64,000 nucleotides of DNA from contig CANTUV010000053.1 in the NCBI GenBank assembly GCA_947685225.1, forward strand, positions 9,657,501 through 9,721,500. The letters are read 5' to 3'. The notes beneath the pieces are model-generated. The model was not told the DNA's origin. It saw only the letters and a program-made list of their open reading frames with translations, and searched no databases. This document shows positions 21,485-33,309 of this stretch, one piece after another. Each line of letters starts with the position of its first letter. The first letter of the stretch is position 1. Made by a program: the position numbers and the translations under genes. The DNA is from Garcia nutans. Lineage: Eukaryota; Streptophyta; Magnoliopsida; Malpighiales; Euphorbiaceae.

Positions 21485-21791
21485 ATCATTTTTCTTTTTT
21501 CGAAAATATTTTTTTTATCAACCACGATCATTCGCAGTTTGGGGCCGGCGGACTAATAAATCATTTGTTGGCCTTTTAGAGCAACGCTAGTAATATCGCC
21601 GATATGGCGTCGCTTAGATCGTTTTCCCGAATCAGTATCTTTCTGCAGCAGATTTGAGAGCGGTGGTGCTTGGGCGAGCTTAGGATGGCATCATAGGAAG
21701 ACGGACGAATGAGAAAGAGAATAGGCAAGCGCCATTCTCAGCGAAGCAGTGAGAGGGAGAGAATAAATTAAATTTTCTGGCAGCGCATTAC

Positions 21792-21911
21792 GGGTGCGAT
21801 TATACCAGCACTAACGCACCGGATCCCATCAGAACTCCGAAGTCAAACGTGCTTGGGCGAGAGTAGTACTGAGATGGGTGACCTCATGGGAAGTCCTTGT
21901 GTTGCACACCT
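21792..21911 (+). rRNA. 5S rRNA gene copy 3
   Basis: Variants: C10T, T53C, T95A, C107T, C117A. Type B spacer follows. Confidence 0.87.
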
Positions 21912-22218
21912 ATCATTTTTCTTTTTTCGATAATATTTTTTTTATCAACCACGATCATTTGATGTTTTGGGCCTGCGGAATAATAAATCATTTGTTGGCC
22001 TTTTATAGCAACGCGAGTAATATCGCCGATATGGCGTCGCTTAGATCGTTTGCCCGAATCAGAATCTTTCTGCAGCAGATTTGAGAGCGGTGGTTCATGG
22101 GCGAGCTTAGGATGGCATCGTAGGAAGACGGACGAATGAGAAAGAGAATAGGCAAGCGCCATTCTCAGTGAAGCAGTGAGAGGGAGAGAATAAATTAAAT
22201 TTTCTGGCAGCGCATTAC

Positions 22219-22338
22219 GGGTGCGATCATACCAGCACTAACTCACCGGATCCCATCAGAACTCCGAAGATAAACGTGCTTGGACGAGAGTAGTACTGAG
22301 ATGGGTGACCTCTTGGGAATTCCTCGTGTTGCACCCCT
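22219..22338 (+). rRNA. 5S rRNA gene copy 4
   Basis: Variants: G25T, T52A, G66A, G102T. T52A lies in box A. Type C spacer. Duplicated as copy 8. Confidence 0.87.
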
Positions 22339-22645
22339 ATCATTTTTCTTATTTCAAAAATATTTTTTTTATCAACCACGATCATTTGCAGTTTGGGGCC
22401 GGCGGACTAATAAATCATTTGTTAGCCTTTTAGAGCAACGCGAGTAATAACGCTGATATGGCGTCGCTTAGCTCATTTGCCCAAATCAGTATCTTTCTGC
22501 AGCATATTTGAGAGCGTTGGTGCGTGGGCGAGCTTACGATGGCATCGTAGGAAGAGGGACGAATGAGAAAGAGAATAGGCAAGGGCCATTCTTAGCGAAG
22601 CAGTGAGAGGGAGAAAATAAATTAAATTTTCTGGCAGCGCATTAC

Positions 22646-22765
22646 GGGTGCGATCATACCAGCACTAACGCACCGGATCCCATCAGAACTCCGAAGTCAA
22701 ACGTGCTTGGGCGAGAGTAGTACTGAGATGGGTGACCTCATGGGAAGTCCTTGTGTTGCACACCT
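22646..22765 (+). rRNA. 5S rRNA gene copy 5
   Basis: Variants: T53C, T95A, C107T, C117A. Type B spacer with GGTTAGATCG. Duplicated as copy 9. Confidence 0.87.
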
Positions 22766-23071
22766 ATCATTTTTCTTTTTTCGATAATATTTTTTTTATC
22801 AACCACGATCATTTGAAGTTTTGGGCCTGCGGAATAATAAATCATTTTTGGCCTTTTAGAGCAACGCGAGTAATATCGCCGATATGGCGTCGGTTAGATC
22901 GTTTGCCCGAATCAGAATCTTTCTGCAGCAGATTTGAGAGCGGTGGTGCTTGGGCGAGCTTAGGATGGCATCGTAGGAAGACGAACGAATGAGAAAGTGA
23001 ATAGGCAAGCGCCATTCTCAGTGAAGCAGTGAGAGGGAGAGAATAAATTAAATTTTCTGGCAGCGCATTAC

Positions 23072-23191
23072 GGGTGCGATCATACCAGCACTAACGCACC
23101 GGATCCCATCAGAACTCCAAAGTCAAACGTGCTTGGTAGAGAGTAGTACGGAGATGGGTGACCTCTTGGGAAGTCCTTGTGTTGCACCCCT
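23072..23191 (+). rRNA. 5S rRNA gene copy 6
   Basis: Variants: G48A, T53C, G66T, C67A, T79G, C107T. The intermediate element region is altered. Type B spacer. Duplicated as copy 10. Confidence 0.86.
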
Positions 23192-23498
23192 ATCATTTTT
23201 CTTTTTTCGAAAATATTTTTTTTATCAACCACGATCATTTGCAGTGTGGGGCCGGCGGACTAACAAATCATTTGTTGGCCTTTTAGAGCAACGCGAGTAA
23301 TATCGCCGATATGGCGTCGCTTAGCTCGTTTGCCCGAATCAATATCTTTCTGCAGCAGATTTGAAAGCGGTGGTGCTTCGGCGAGCTTAGGATGGCATCG
23401 TAGGAAGACGGACGAATGAGAAAGAGAATAGGCAAGCGCCATTCTCAGCAAAGCAGTGAGAGGGAGAGAATAAATTAAATTTTCTGGCAGCGCATGAT

Positions 23499-23618
23499 GG
23501 GTGCGATCATACCAGCACTAACGCACCGGATCCCATCAGAACTCCAAAGTTAAACGTGCTTGTGCGAGATTAGTACTGAGATGGGTGACCTCTTAGGAAG
23601 TCCTCATGTTGCACCCCT
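23499..23618 (+). rRNA. 5S rRNA gene copy 7
   Basis: T instead of C at -1. Variants: G48A, G65T, G72T, G97A, G108A. Type B spacer. Duplicated as copy 11. Confidence 0.86.
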
Positions 23619-23925
23619 ATCATTTTTCTTTTTTCGTAAATATTTTTTTTATCAACCACGATCATTCGCAGTTTGGGGCCGGTGGACTAATAAATCATTT
23701 GTTAGCCTTTTAGAGCAACGCGAGTAATATCACCGATATGGCGTCGCTTAGCTCGTTTGCCCGAATCAGTATCTTTCTGCAGCAGATTTGAGAGCGGTGG
23801 TGCTTGGGCGAGCTTAGGATGGCATCGTAGGAAGACGGACGAATGAGAAAGAGAATAGGCAAGCGCCATTCTCAGTGAAGCAGTGAGAGGGAGAGAATAA
23901 ATTAAATTTTCTGGCAGCGCATTAC

Positions 23926-24045
23926 GGGTGCGATCATACCAGCACTAACTCACCGGATCCCATCAGAACTCCGAAGATAAACGTGCTTGGACGAGAGTAG
24001 TACTGAGATGGGTGACCTCTTGGGAATTCCTCGTGTTGCACCCCT
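23926..24045 (+). rRNA. 5S rRNA gene copy 8 (duplicate of copy 4)
   Basis: Same variants as copy 4, 1707 bp downstream: G25T, T52A, G66A, G102T. Confidence 0.87.
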
Positions 24046-24352
24046 ATCATTTTTCTTATTTCAAAAATATTTTTTTTATCAACCACGATCATTTGCAGTT
24101 TGGGGCCGGCGGACTAATAAATCATTTGTTAGCCTTTTAGAGCAACGCGAGTAATAACGCTGATATGGCGTCGCTTAGCTCATTTGCCCAAATCAGTATC
24201 TTTCTGCAGCATATTTGAGAGCGTTGGTGCGTGGGCGAGCTTACGATGGCATCGTAGGAAGAGGGACGAATGAGAAAGAGAATAGGCAAGGGCCATTCTT
24301 AGCGAAGCAGTGAGAGGGAGAAAATAAATTAAATTTTCTGGCAGCGCATTAC

Positions 24353-24472
24353 GGGTGCGATCATACCAGCACTAACGCACCGGATCCCATCAGAACTCCG
24401 AAGTCAAACGTGCTTGGGCGAGAGTAGTACTGAGATGGGTGACCTCATGGGAAGTCCTTGTGTTGCACACCT
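24353..24472 (+). rRNA. 5S rRNA gene copy 9 (duplicate of copy 5)
   Basis: Same variants as copy 5: T53C, T95A, C107T, C117A. Confidence 0.87.
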
Positions 24473-24778
24473 ATCATTTTTCTTTTTTCGATAATATTTT
24501 TTTTATCAACCACGATCATTTGAAGTTTTGGGCCTGCGGAATAATAAATCATTTTTGGCCTTTTAGAGCAACGCGAGTAATATCGCCGATATGGCGTCGG
24601 TTAGATCGTTTGCCCGAATCAGAATCTTTCTGCAGCAGATTTGAGAGCGGTGGTGCTTGGGCGAGCTTAGGATGGCATCGTAGGAAGACGAACGAATGAG
24701 AAAGTGAATAGGCAAGCGCCATTCTCAGTGAAGCAGTGAGAGGGAGAGAATAAATTAAATTTTCTGGCAGCGCATTAC

Positions 24779-24898
24779 GGGTGCGATCATACCAGCACTA
24801 ACGCACCGGATCCCATCAGAACTCCAAAGTCAAACGTGCTTGGTAGAGAGTAGTACGGAGATGGGTGACCTCTTGGGAAGTCCTTGTGTTGCACCCCT
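24779..24898 (+). rRNA. 5S rRNA gene copy 10 (duplicate of copy 6)
   Basis: Same variants as copy 6: G48A, T53C, G66T, C67A, T79G, C107T. Confidence 0.86.
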
Positions 24899-25205
24899 AT
24901 CATTTTTCTTTTTTCGAAAATATTTTTTTTATCAACCACGATCATTTGCAGTGTGGGGCCGGCGGACTAACAAATCATTTGTTGGCCTTTTAGAGCAACG
25001 CGAGTAATATCGCCGATATGGCGTCGCTTAGCTCGTTTGCCCGAATCAATATCTTTCTGCAGCAGATTTGAAAGCGGTGGTGCTTCGGCGAGCTTAGGAT
25101 GGCATCGTAGGAAGACGGACGAATGAGAAAGAGAATAGGCAAGCGCCATTCTCAGCAAAGCAGTGAGAGGGAGAGAATAAATTAAATTTTCTGGCAGCGC
25201 ATGAT

Positions 25206-25325
25206 GGGTGCGATCATACCAGCACTAACGCACCGGATCCCATCAGAACTCCAAAGTTAAACGTGCTTGTGCGAGATTAGTACTGAGATGGGTGACCTCT
25301 TAGGAAGTCCTCATGTTGCACCCCT
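25206..25325 (+). rRNA. 5S rRNA gene copy 11 (duplicate of copy 7)
   Basis: Same variants as copy 7, including T at -1. Confidence 0.86.
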
Positions 25326-25632
25326 ATCATTTTTCTTTTTTCGTAAATATTTTTTTTATCAACCACGATCATTCGCAGTTTGGGGCCGGTGGACTAATAA
25401 ATCATTTGTTAGCCTTTTAGAGCAACGCGAGTAATATCACCGATATGGCGTCGCTTAGCTCGTTTGCCCGAATCAGTATCTTTCTGCAGCAGATTTGAGA
25501 GCGGTGGTGCTTGGGCGAGCTTAGGATGGCATCGTAGGAAGACGGACGAATGAGAAAGAGAATAGGCAAGCGCCATTCTCAGCGAAGCAGTGAGAGGGAG
25601 AGAATAAATTAAATTTTCTGGCAGCGCATGAC

Positions 25633-25752
25633 GGGTGCGATCATACCAGCACTAACGCACCGGATTCCATCAGAACTCCGAAGTTAAACGTGCTTGGACG
25701 AGAGTAGTAATGAGATGGGTGACCTCTTGCGAATTCCTCGTGTTGCACCCCT
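25633..25752 (+). rRNA. 5S rRNA gene copy 12
   Basis: Variants: C34T, G66A, C78A, G98C, G102T. Type A spacer. Confidence 0.86.
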
Positions 25753-26058
25753 ATCATTTTTCTTATTTTGAAAATATTTTTTTATCAACCACGATCCTTC
25801 GCAGTTTGGAGCCGGCGGACTAATAAATCATTTGTTAGCCTTTTAGAGCAACGCGAGTAATATCGTTGATATGGCGTCGCTTGGCTCGTTTGCCCAAATC
25901 AGTCTCTCTCTGCAGCAGATTTGAGAGCGTTGGTGCGTGGGCGACCTTAGGATGGCATCGTAGGAAGAGGGACAAATGAGAAAGAGAATAAGCAAGGGCC
26001 ATTCTCAGCGAAGCAGTGAGAGAGAGAAAATAAATTAAATTTTCTGGCAGCACATTAC

Positions 26059-26178
26059 GGGTGCGATCATACCAGCACTAACGCACCGGATCCCATCAGA
26101 ACTCCGAAGTTAAACGTGCTTGGGCGAGAGTAGTACTGAGATGGGTGATCTCTTGGGAAGTCCTCGTGTTGCACCCCT
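26059..26178 (+). rRNA. 5S rRNA gene copy 13
   Basis: One visible variant, C91T, so among the copies closest to the array consensus. Its spacer is a mosaic: TTGGCTCG of type A on the left, GCGGTGG of type B on the right. Confidence 0.9.
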
Positions 26179-26484
26179 ATCATTTTTTTTTTCAAAAATA
26201 TTTTTTTTATCAACCGCGATCTTTCACAGTTTGGGGCCGGCGGACTAATAAATCATTTGTTGGCCTTTTAGAGCAACGCGAGTAATATCGCCGATATGGC
26301 GTCGCTTGGCTCGTTTGCCCGAATCAATCTCTCTATGCAGCAGATTTGAGAGCGGTGGTGCCTGGGCGAGCTTAGGATGGCATCGTAGAAAGACGGACGA
26401 ATGAGAAAGAGAATAGGCAAGCGCCATTCTCAGCGAAGCAGTGAGAGGGAGAGAATAAATTAAATTTTTTTGGCAGCGCATGAC

Positions 26485-26604
26485 GGGTGCGATCATACCA
26501 GCACTAACGCACCGGATCCCATCAGAACTCCGAAGTCAAACGTGCTTGGGCGAGAGTAGTACTGAGATGGGTGACCTCTTGGGAAGTCCTTGTGTTGCAC
26601 ACCT
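26485..26604 (+). rRNA. 5S rRNA gene copy 14
   Basis: Variants: T53C, C107T, C117A, a frequent haplotype in the array. Type B spacer. Confidence 0.88.
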
Positions 26605-26910
26605 ATCATTTTTCTTTTTTCGAAAATATTTTTTTATCAACCACGATCATTTGCAGTTTGGGGCCGGCGGACTAATAAATCATTTGTTGGCCATTTAGAG
26701 CAACGCGAGTAATATCGCCGATATGGCGTCGCTTACCTCGTTTGCCCGAATCAGTATCTTTCTGCAGCAGATTTGAGAGCGGTGGTGCTTGGGCGAGCTT
26801 AGGATGGCATCGTAGGAAGACGGACGAATGAGAAAGAGAATAGGCAAGCGCCATTCTCACCGAAGCAGTGAGAGGGAGAGAATAAATTAAATTTTCTAGC
26901 AGCGCATGAC

Positions 26911-27030
26911 GGGTGCGATCATACCAGCACTAACGCACCGAATCCCATCAGAACTCCGAAGTTAAACGTGCTTGGGCGAGAGTAGTACTGAGATAGGTGA
27001 CCTCTTGGGAAGTCCTCGTGTTGCACCCCT
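26911..27030 (+). rRNA. 5S rRNA gene copy 15
   Basis: Variants: G31A, G85A. Spacer A-like with a B-like GTATCTTTCTG. Confidence 0.88.
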
Positions 27031-27337
27031 ATCATTTTTCTTTTTTCGAAAATATTTTTTTTATCAAGCACGATCCTTCGCAGTTCGGGGCCGGCGGACT
27101 AATAAATCATTATTTGGCCTTTTAGAGCAACGGGAATAATATCGCCGATATGGCGTCGCTTGGCTCGTTTGCCCGAATCAGTATCTTTCTGCAGTAGATT
27201 TGAGAGCGTTGGTGCGTGGGCGAGCTTAGGATGGCATCGTAGGAAGAGGGACGAATGAGAAAGAGAATAGGAAAGGGCCATTCTCAGCGAAGCAGTGAGA
27301 GGGAGTGAATAAATTAAATTTTCTGGCAGCGCATTAC

Positions 27338-27457
27338 GGGTGCGATCATACCAGCTCTAACGCACCGGATCCCATCAGAATTCCGAAGTCAAACGTGCTT
27401 GGGCGAGAGTAGTACTGAGATGGGTGACCTCTTGGGAAGTCCTTGTGTTGCACACCT
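27338..27457 (+). rRNA. 5S rRNA gene copy 16
   Basis: Variants: A19T, C44T, T53C, C107T, C117A. Type B spacer. Confidence 0.87.
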
Positions 27458-27764
27458 ATCATTTTTCTTTTTTCGAAAATATTTTTTTTATCAACCACGA
27501 TCATTTGCAGTTTTGGGCCTGCGGACTAATAAATCATTTGTTGGCCTTTTAGAGCAACGCGAGTAATATCGCCGATATGGCGTCGCTTAGCTCGTTTGCC
27601 CGAATTAGTCTCTTTCTGCAGCAGTTTTGAGAGCGGTGGTGTGTGGGAGAGCTTAGGATGGCATCGTAAGAAGATGGACGAATGAGAAAGAGAATAGGCA
27701 AGTGCCATTCTTAGCGAAGCAATGAGAGGGAGAGAATAAATTAAATTTTCTGGCAGCGCATGAC

Positions 27765-27884
27765 GGGTGCGATCATACCAGCACTAACGCACCGGATCCC
27801 ATCAGAACTCCGAAGTTAAACGTTCTTGGGCGAGAGTAGTACTGAGATTGGTGACCTCTTGGGAAGTCCTCGTGTTTCTCCCCT
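27765..27884 (+). rRNA. 5S rRNA gene copy 17
   Basis: Variants: G60T (box A), G85T, G113T, A115T. Type A spacer. Confidence 0.86.
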
Positions 27885-28192
27885 ATCATTTTTCTTTTTT
27901 CAAAAATATTTTTTTTTATCAACCACGATCCTTCGCAGTTTGGGGACGGCGGACTAATAAATCATTTGTTGACCTTTTAGAGCAACGCGAGTAATATCGC
28001 CGATATGGCGTCGCTTGGCTCGTTTGCCCGAATCAGTCTCTCTCCGCAGCAGATTTGAGAGCGTTTGTGCGTGGGTCACCTTAGGATGGCATCATAGGAA
28101 GAGGGACGAATGAGAAAGAGAATAGGCAAGGGCCATTCTCAGTGAAGCAGTGAGAGGGAGAGAATAAATTATATTTTCTGGCAGCGCATTAC

Positions 28193-28312
28193 GGGTGCGA
28201 TCATACCAGTACTAACGCACCTGATCCCATCAGAACTCCGAAGTCAAACGTGCTTGGGCGAGAGTAGTACTGAGATGGGTGACCTCTTGGGAAGTCCACG
28301 TGTTGCACCCCT
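28193..28312 (+). rRNA. 5S rRNA gene copy 18
   Basis: Variants: C18T, G30T, T53C, T106A. Type B spacer. Confidence 0.87.
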
Positions 28313-28618
28313 ATCATTTTTCTTTTTTCGAAAATATTTTTTTTATCAACCACGATCATTTGCAGTTTTGGGCCATCGGAATAATAAATCATTTGATGGC
28401 CTTTTAGAGCAACGCGAGTAATATAGCCGATATGGCATCGCTTAGCTCGTTTGCCGAATCAGTATCTTTCTGCAACAGATTTGAGAGCGGTGGTGCTTGG
28501 GCGAGCTTAGGATGGCATCGTAGGAAGACGGACAATTGAGAAAGAGAATAGGCAAGCGCCATTCTCAGTGAAGCAGTGAGAGGGAGAGAATAAATTAAAT
28601 TTTCTTGCAGCGCATGAC

Positions 28619-28738
28619 GGGTGCGATCATACCTGCACTAACGCACCGGATCCCATCAGAACTCCGAAGCTAAAAATGCTTGGGCGAGAGTAGTACTGAG
28701 ATGGGTGACCTCTTGGGAAGTCCTCGTGTTGCACCCCT
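28619..28738 (+). rRNA. 5S rRNA gene copy 19
   Basis: Variants: A16T, T52C, C57A, G58A. The last three damage box A. Type C spacer. Confidence 0.85.
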
Positions 28739-29043
28739 ATCATTTTTCTTTTTTCAAAAATATTTTTTATCAACCACGATCATTTGCAGTTTGGGGCCGG
28801 CGGACTAATAAATCATTTGTTAGCCTTTTAGAGCAACGCGAGTAATAACGCCGATATGGCGTCGCTTAGCTAATTTGCCCAAATCAGTATCTTTCTGCAG
28901 CAGATTTGAGAGCGTTGGTGCGTGGGCGAGCTTAGGATGGCATAGTAGTAAGAGGGACGAATGAGAAAGAGAATAGGCAAGGGCCATTCTCAGCGAAGCA
29001 GTGAGAGGGAGTGAATAAATTAAATTTTCTGGCAGCGCATTAC

Positions 29044-29163
29044 GGGTGCGATCATACCAGCACTAACGCACCGGATCCCATCAGAACTCCGAAGTCAAAC
29101 GTGCTTGGGCGAGAGTAGTACTGAGATGGGTGACCTCTTGGGAAGTCTTTGTGTTGCACAGCT
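29044..29163 (+). rRNA. 5S rRNA gene copy 20
   Basis: Variants: T53C, C105T, C107T, C117A, C118G. Type B spacer. Confidence 0.86.
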
Positions 29164-29470
29164 ATCATTTTTCTTTTTTCGAAAATATTTTTTTTATCAA
29201 CCACGATCATTTGCAGTTTTGGGCCTGCGAACTAATAAATCATTTGTTGGCCTTTTAGAGCAACGCGAGTAAAATCGCCGATATGGCGTCGCTTAGCTCG
29301 TTTGCCCGAATTAGTCTCTTTCTGCAGCAGATTTGAGAGCGGTGGTGTGTGGGCGAGCTTAGGATGGCATCGTAAGAAGATGCACGAATGAGAAAGAGAA
29401 TAGGCAAGCGCCATTCTTAGCGAAGCAATGAGAGGGAGAGAATAAATTAAATTTTCTGGCAGCGCATGAC

Positions 29471-29590
29471 GGGTGCGATCATACCAGCACTAACGCACCG
29501 GATCCCATCAGAACTCCGAAGTTAAACGTGCTTGGGCGAGAGTAGTACTGAGATTAGTGACCTCTTGGGAAGTCCTCGTGTTGCTCCCCT
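29471..29590 (+). rRNA. 5S rRNA gene copy 21
   Basis: Variants: G85T, G86A (box C), A115T. Type C spacer with GGGGCCGTCGG and GGGCAAGCTT, features shared with the spacer after copy 75. Confidence 0.86.
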
Positions 29591-29894
29591 ATCATTTTTC
29601 TTTTTTCAAAAATATTTTTTATCAACCACGATCATTTGGAGTTTGGGGCCGTCGGACTAATAAATCATTTGTTAGCCTTTTAGTGCAACGCGAGTAATAT
29701 CGCCGATATGGCGTCGATTAGCTCATTTGCTCGAATCAGTATCTTTCTTCAGCAGATTTGAGAGCGTTGGTGCATGGGCAAGCTTAGGATGGCATCGTAG
29801 GAAGAGGGACGAATGAGAAAGAGAATAGGCAAGGGTCATTCTCAGCGAAGCAGTGAGAGGGAGAGAATAAATTAAATTTCTTGCAGCGCATTAC

Positions 29895-30014
29895 GGGTGC
29901 GATCATACCAGCACTAACCCACCGGATCCCATCAGAACTCCGAAGTTAAAAGTGCTTGGGCGAGAGTAGTACTGAGATGGGTGACCTCCTAGGAAGTCCT
30001 TGTGTTCCACCCCT
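29895..30014 (+). rRNA. 5S rRNA gene copy 22
   Basis: Variants: G25C, C57A, T95C, G97A, C107T, G113C. Type B spacer. Confidence 0.85.
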
Positions 30015-30321
30015 ATCATTTTTCTTTTTTCGAAAATATTTTTTTTATCAACCATGATTATTTGCAGTGTGGGGCCGGCGGACTAATAAATCATTTGTTG
30101 GCCTTTTAGAGCAACACGAGTAATATCGCCGATATGGCGTCGCGTAGCTCGTTTGCCCGAATCAGTATCTTTTTGCAGCAGATTTGAGAGCGGTGGTGCT
30201 TGGGCGAGCTTAGGATGGCATCGTAGGAAGACGGACGAATGAGAAAGAGAATAGGCAAGCGCCATTTTCAGCGAAGCATTGAGAGGGAGAGAATAAATTA
30301 AATTTTCTGGCACCGCATGAC

Positions 30322-30441
30322 GGGTGCTATCATACCAGCACTGACGCACCGGATCCCATCAGAACTCCAAAGTCAAATGTGCTTGGGAGAAAGTAGTACT
30401 GAGATGGGTGACCTCTTGGGAAGTCCTCGTGTTGCACCCCT
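30322..30441 (+). rRNA. 5S rRNA gene copy 23
   Basis: Variants: G7T, A22G, G48A, T53C, C57T, C67A, G70A. One of the more degraded promoters. Type C spacer. Confidence 0.84.
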
Positions 30442-30748
30442 ATCATTTTTCTTTTTTCAAAAATAAATTTTTTATCAACCACGATCATTTGCATTTTGAG
30501 GCCGGCGGACTAATAAATCATTTGTTTGCCCTTTAGAGCAACGCGAGTAATATCGAAGATATGGCGTCGCTTAGCTCATTCGCCCGAATCAGTAACTTTC
30601 TGTAGCAGATTTGAGAGCGTTGGTGCGTGGGCGAGCTTAGGATGGCATCGTAGGAAGAGGGACGAATGAGAAAGAGAATAGGCAAGGGTCATTCTCAGCG
30701 AAGCAGTGAGAGGGAGAGAATAAATTAAATTTTCTGGCAGTGCATTAC

Positions 30749-30868
30749 TGGTTCGATCATACCGGCACTAACGCACAGGATCCCATCAGAACTTCGAAGT
30801 TAAACGTGCTTTGGAGAGAGTAGTACTGAGATAGGTGACCTCTTGGGAAGTCCTTGTGTTGCACCCCT
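30749..30868 (+). rRNA. 5S rRNA gene copy 24
   Basis: Variants: G1T, G5T, A16G, C29A, C46T, G64T, C67A, G85A, C107T. Strongly diverged. Type A spacer. Confidence 0.83.
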
Positions 30869-31174
30869 ATCATTTTTCTTTTTTCGAAAATATTTTTTTT
30901 ATCAACCATGATCATTTGCAGTTTTGGGCCTGCGGACTAATAAATCATTTGTTTGCCTTTTAGAGCAACGCGAGTAATATCGCCGATATGGCTTCGCTTG
31001 GCTCGTTTGCGCGAATCAGTCTCTCTCTGTAGCAGATTTGAGAGCGTGGTTGCGTGGGCGAGCTTAGGATGGCATCGTAGGAAGAGGGACGAATGAGAAA
31101 GAGAATAGGCAAGAGCCATTCTCAGCGAAGCAGTGAGAGGGAGAGAATAAATTAAATTTCTTGCAGCGCATTAT

Positions 31175-31294
31175 GGGTGCGATCATACCAGCACTAACCC
31201 ACCGGATCCCATCATAACTCCGAAGTTAAACGTGCTTGGGCGAGAGTAGTACTGAGATGGGTGACCTCTTGGGAAGTCCTTGTGTTGCACCCCT
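31175..31294 (+). rRNA. 5S rRNA gene copy 25
   Basis: T at -1. Variants: G25C, G41T, C107T. Type B spacer. Confidence 0.87.
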
Positions 31295-31602
31295 ATCATT
31301 TTTCTTTTTTCGAAAATATTTTTTTTTATCAACCACGATTATTTGCAGTGTGGGGCCGGCGGACTAATAAATCATTTGTTGGCCTTTTAGAGCAATGCGA
31401 GTAATATCGCCGATATGGCATCGCTTAGCTCGTTTGCCCAAATCAGTATCTTTCTGCAGCAGATTTGAGAGCGGTGGTGCTTGGGCGAGCTTAGGATGGC
31501 ATCGTAGGAAGACGGACGAATGAGAAAGAGAATAGGCAAGCGCCATTCTCAGCGAAGCAGTGAGAGGGAGAGAATAAATTAAATTTTCTGGCTGCGCATG
31601 AC

Positions 31603-31722
31603 GGGTGGGATCATAACAGCACTAACGCACCGGATCCCATCAGAACTCTGAAGTTAAATGTGCTTGGGCGAGAGTAGTACTGAGATGGGTGACCTCTTGG
31701 GAAGTCCTCGTGTTGCACCCTT
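31603..31722 (+). rRNA. 5S rRNA gene copy 26
   Basis: Variants: C6G, C14A or C15A, C47T, C57T, C119T. Type A spacer. Confidence 0.85.
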
Positions 31723-32030
31723 ATCATTTTTCTTTTTTCGAAAATATTATTTTTTATCAACCACGATCCTTCGCAGTTTGGAGCCGGCGGATTAATAAAT
31801 CATTTGTTGGCCTTTTAGAGCAACGTGAGTAATATCGCCGATATGGCGTCGCTTGGCTCGTTTGCCCGAATCAGTCTCTCTCTGCAGCAGATTTGAGAGC
31901 GTTGGTGCGTGGGCGAGCTTAGGATGGTATCGTAGGAAGAGGGACGAATGAGAAAGAGAATAGACAAGGGCCATTCTCAGCGAAGCAGTGAGAGGGAGAG
32001 AATAAATTAAATTCTCTGGCAGCGCACTAC

Positions 32031-32150
32031 GGGTGTGATCATACCAGCACTAACGCACCGGATCCCATTAGAACTCAGAAGTTAAACGTGCTTGGATGAG
32101 AGTAGTACTGAGATGGGTGACCTCTTGGGAAGTCCTTGTGTTGCACCCCT
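32031..32150 (+). rRNA. 5S rRNA gene copy 27
   Basis: Variants: C6T, C39T, C47A, G66A, C67T, C107T. Type B spacer. Confidence 0.85.
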
Positions 32151-32456
32151 ATCATTTTTCTTTTTTCGAAAATATTTTTTTATCAACCACGATCATTTGC
32201 AGTGTGGGGCCGGCGGACTTATAAATCATTTGTTTGCCTTTTAGAGCAACGCGAGTAATAGCACCGATATGGCATCGCTTAGCTCGTTTGCCCGAATCAG
32301 TATCTTTCTGCAGCAGATTTGAGAGCGGTGGTGCTTGGGCGAGCTTAGGATGGCATCGTAGGAAGACGGACGAATGAGAAAGAGAATAGGCAAGCGCCAT
32401 TCTCAGCGAAGCAGTGAGAGGGAGAGAATATATTAAATTTTCTGGCAGCGCATGAC

Positions 32457-32576
32457 TGGTGCGATCATACCAGCACTAACGCACCGGATCCCATCAGAAC
32501 TTTGAAGTTAAACGTGCTTGGGCGAGAGTAGTACTGAGATGGGTGACCTCTTGGAAAGTCCTCGTGTTGCACCCCT
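32457..32576 (+). rRNA. 5S rRNA gene copy 28
   Basis: Variants: G1T, C46T, C47T, G99A. Type A spacer. Confidence 0.86.
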
Positions 32577-32882
32577 ATCATTTTTATTTTTTCGAAAATA
32601 ATTTTTTATCAACCACGATCCTTCGCAGTTTGGGGCTGGCGGACTAATTAATCATTTCTTAGCCTTTTAGAGCAACGCGAGTAATATCGCCGATATGGCG
32701 TCGCTTGGCTCGTTTGCCAGAATCAGTCTCTCTCTGCAGCAGATTTGAGAGCATTGGTGCGTGGACGAGCTGAGGATGGCATCGTAGGAAGAGGGACGAA
32801 TGAGAAAAAGAATAGGCAAGGGCCATTCTCAGGGAAGCAGTGAGAGGGAGAGAATAAATTAAATTTTCTGGCAGCGCATTAC

Positions 32883-33002
32883 GGGTGCGATCATACCAGC
32901 ACTAACCCACCGGATCCCATCAGAACTCAGAAGTTAAACGTGCTTGGACGATAGTAGTACTGAGATGGGTGACCTCTTGGGAAGTCCTTGTGTTGCACCC
33001 CT
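32883..33002 (+). rRNA. 5S rRNA gene copy 29
   Basis: Variants: G25C, C47A, G66A, G70T, C107T. Type B spacer. Confidence 0.86.
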
Positions 33003-33309
33003 ATCATTTTTCTTTTTTCGAAAATATTTTTTTTATCAACCACGATCATTTGCAGTGTGGGGCCGGCGGACTAATAAATCATTTGTTGGCCTTTTAGAGC
33101 AACGCGAGTAATATCACCGATAAGGCGTCGCTAAGCTCGTTTTCCCGAATCAGTATCTTTCTGCAGCAGATTTGAGAGCGGTGGTGCTTGGGCGAGCATA
33201 GGATGGCATCGTAGGAAGACGGATGAATGACAAAGAGAATATGCAAGCGCCATTCTCAGCGAAGCAGTGAGAGGGAGAGAATAAATTAAATTTTCTGGCA
33301 GCGCATAAC

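Larger units (their letters stand above)
22100..25513 (+). repeat. Tandem duplication of a four-unit 5S block (2 x 1707 bp)
   Basis: Copies 4-7 (about 22100-23806) and copies 8-11 (about 23807-25513) match at a constant 1707-bp offset wherever I compared them, including private variants such as CGCTGATATGG, GCATATTTGAG, CTTACGATGG and GAGAAAATAA. The left limit lies after GGTGGTTCATGG at about 22099, which differs from the corresponding 23800 region. Exact breakpoints are hidden in unit homology. Confidence 0.9.
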
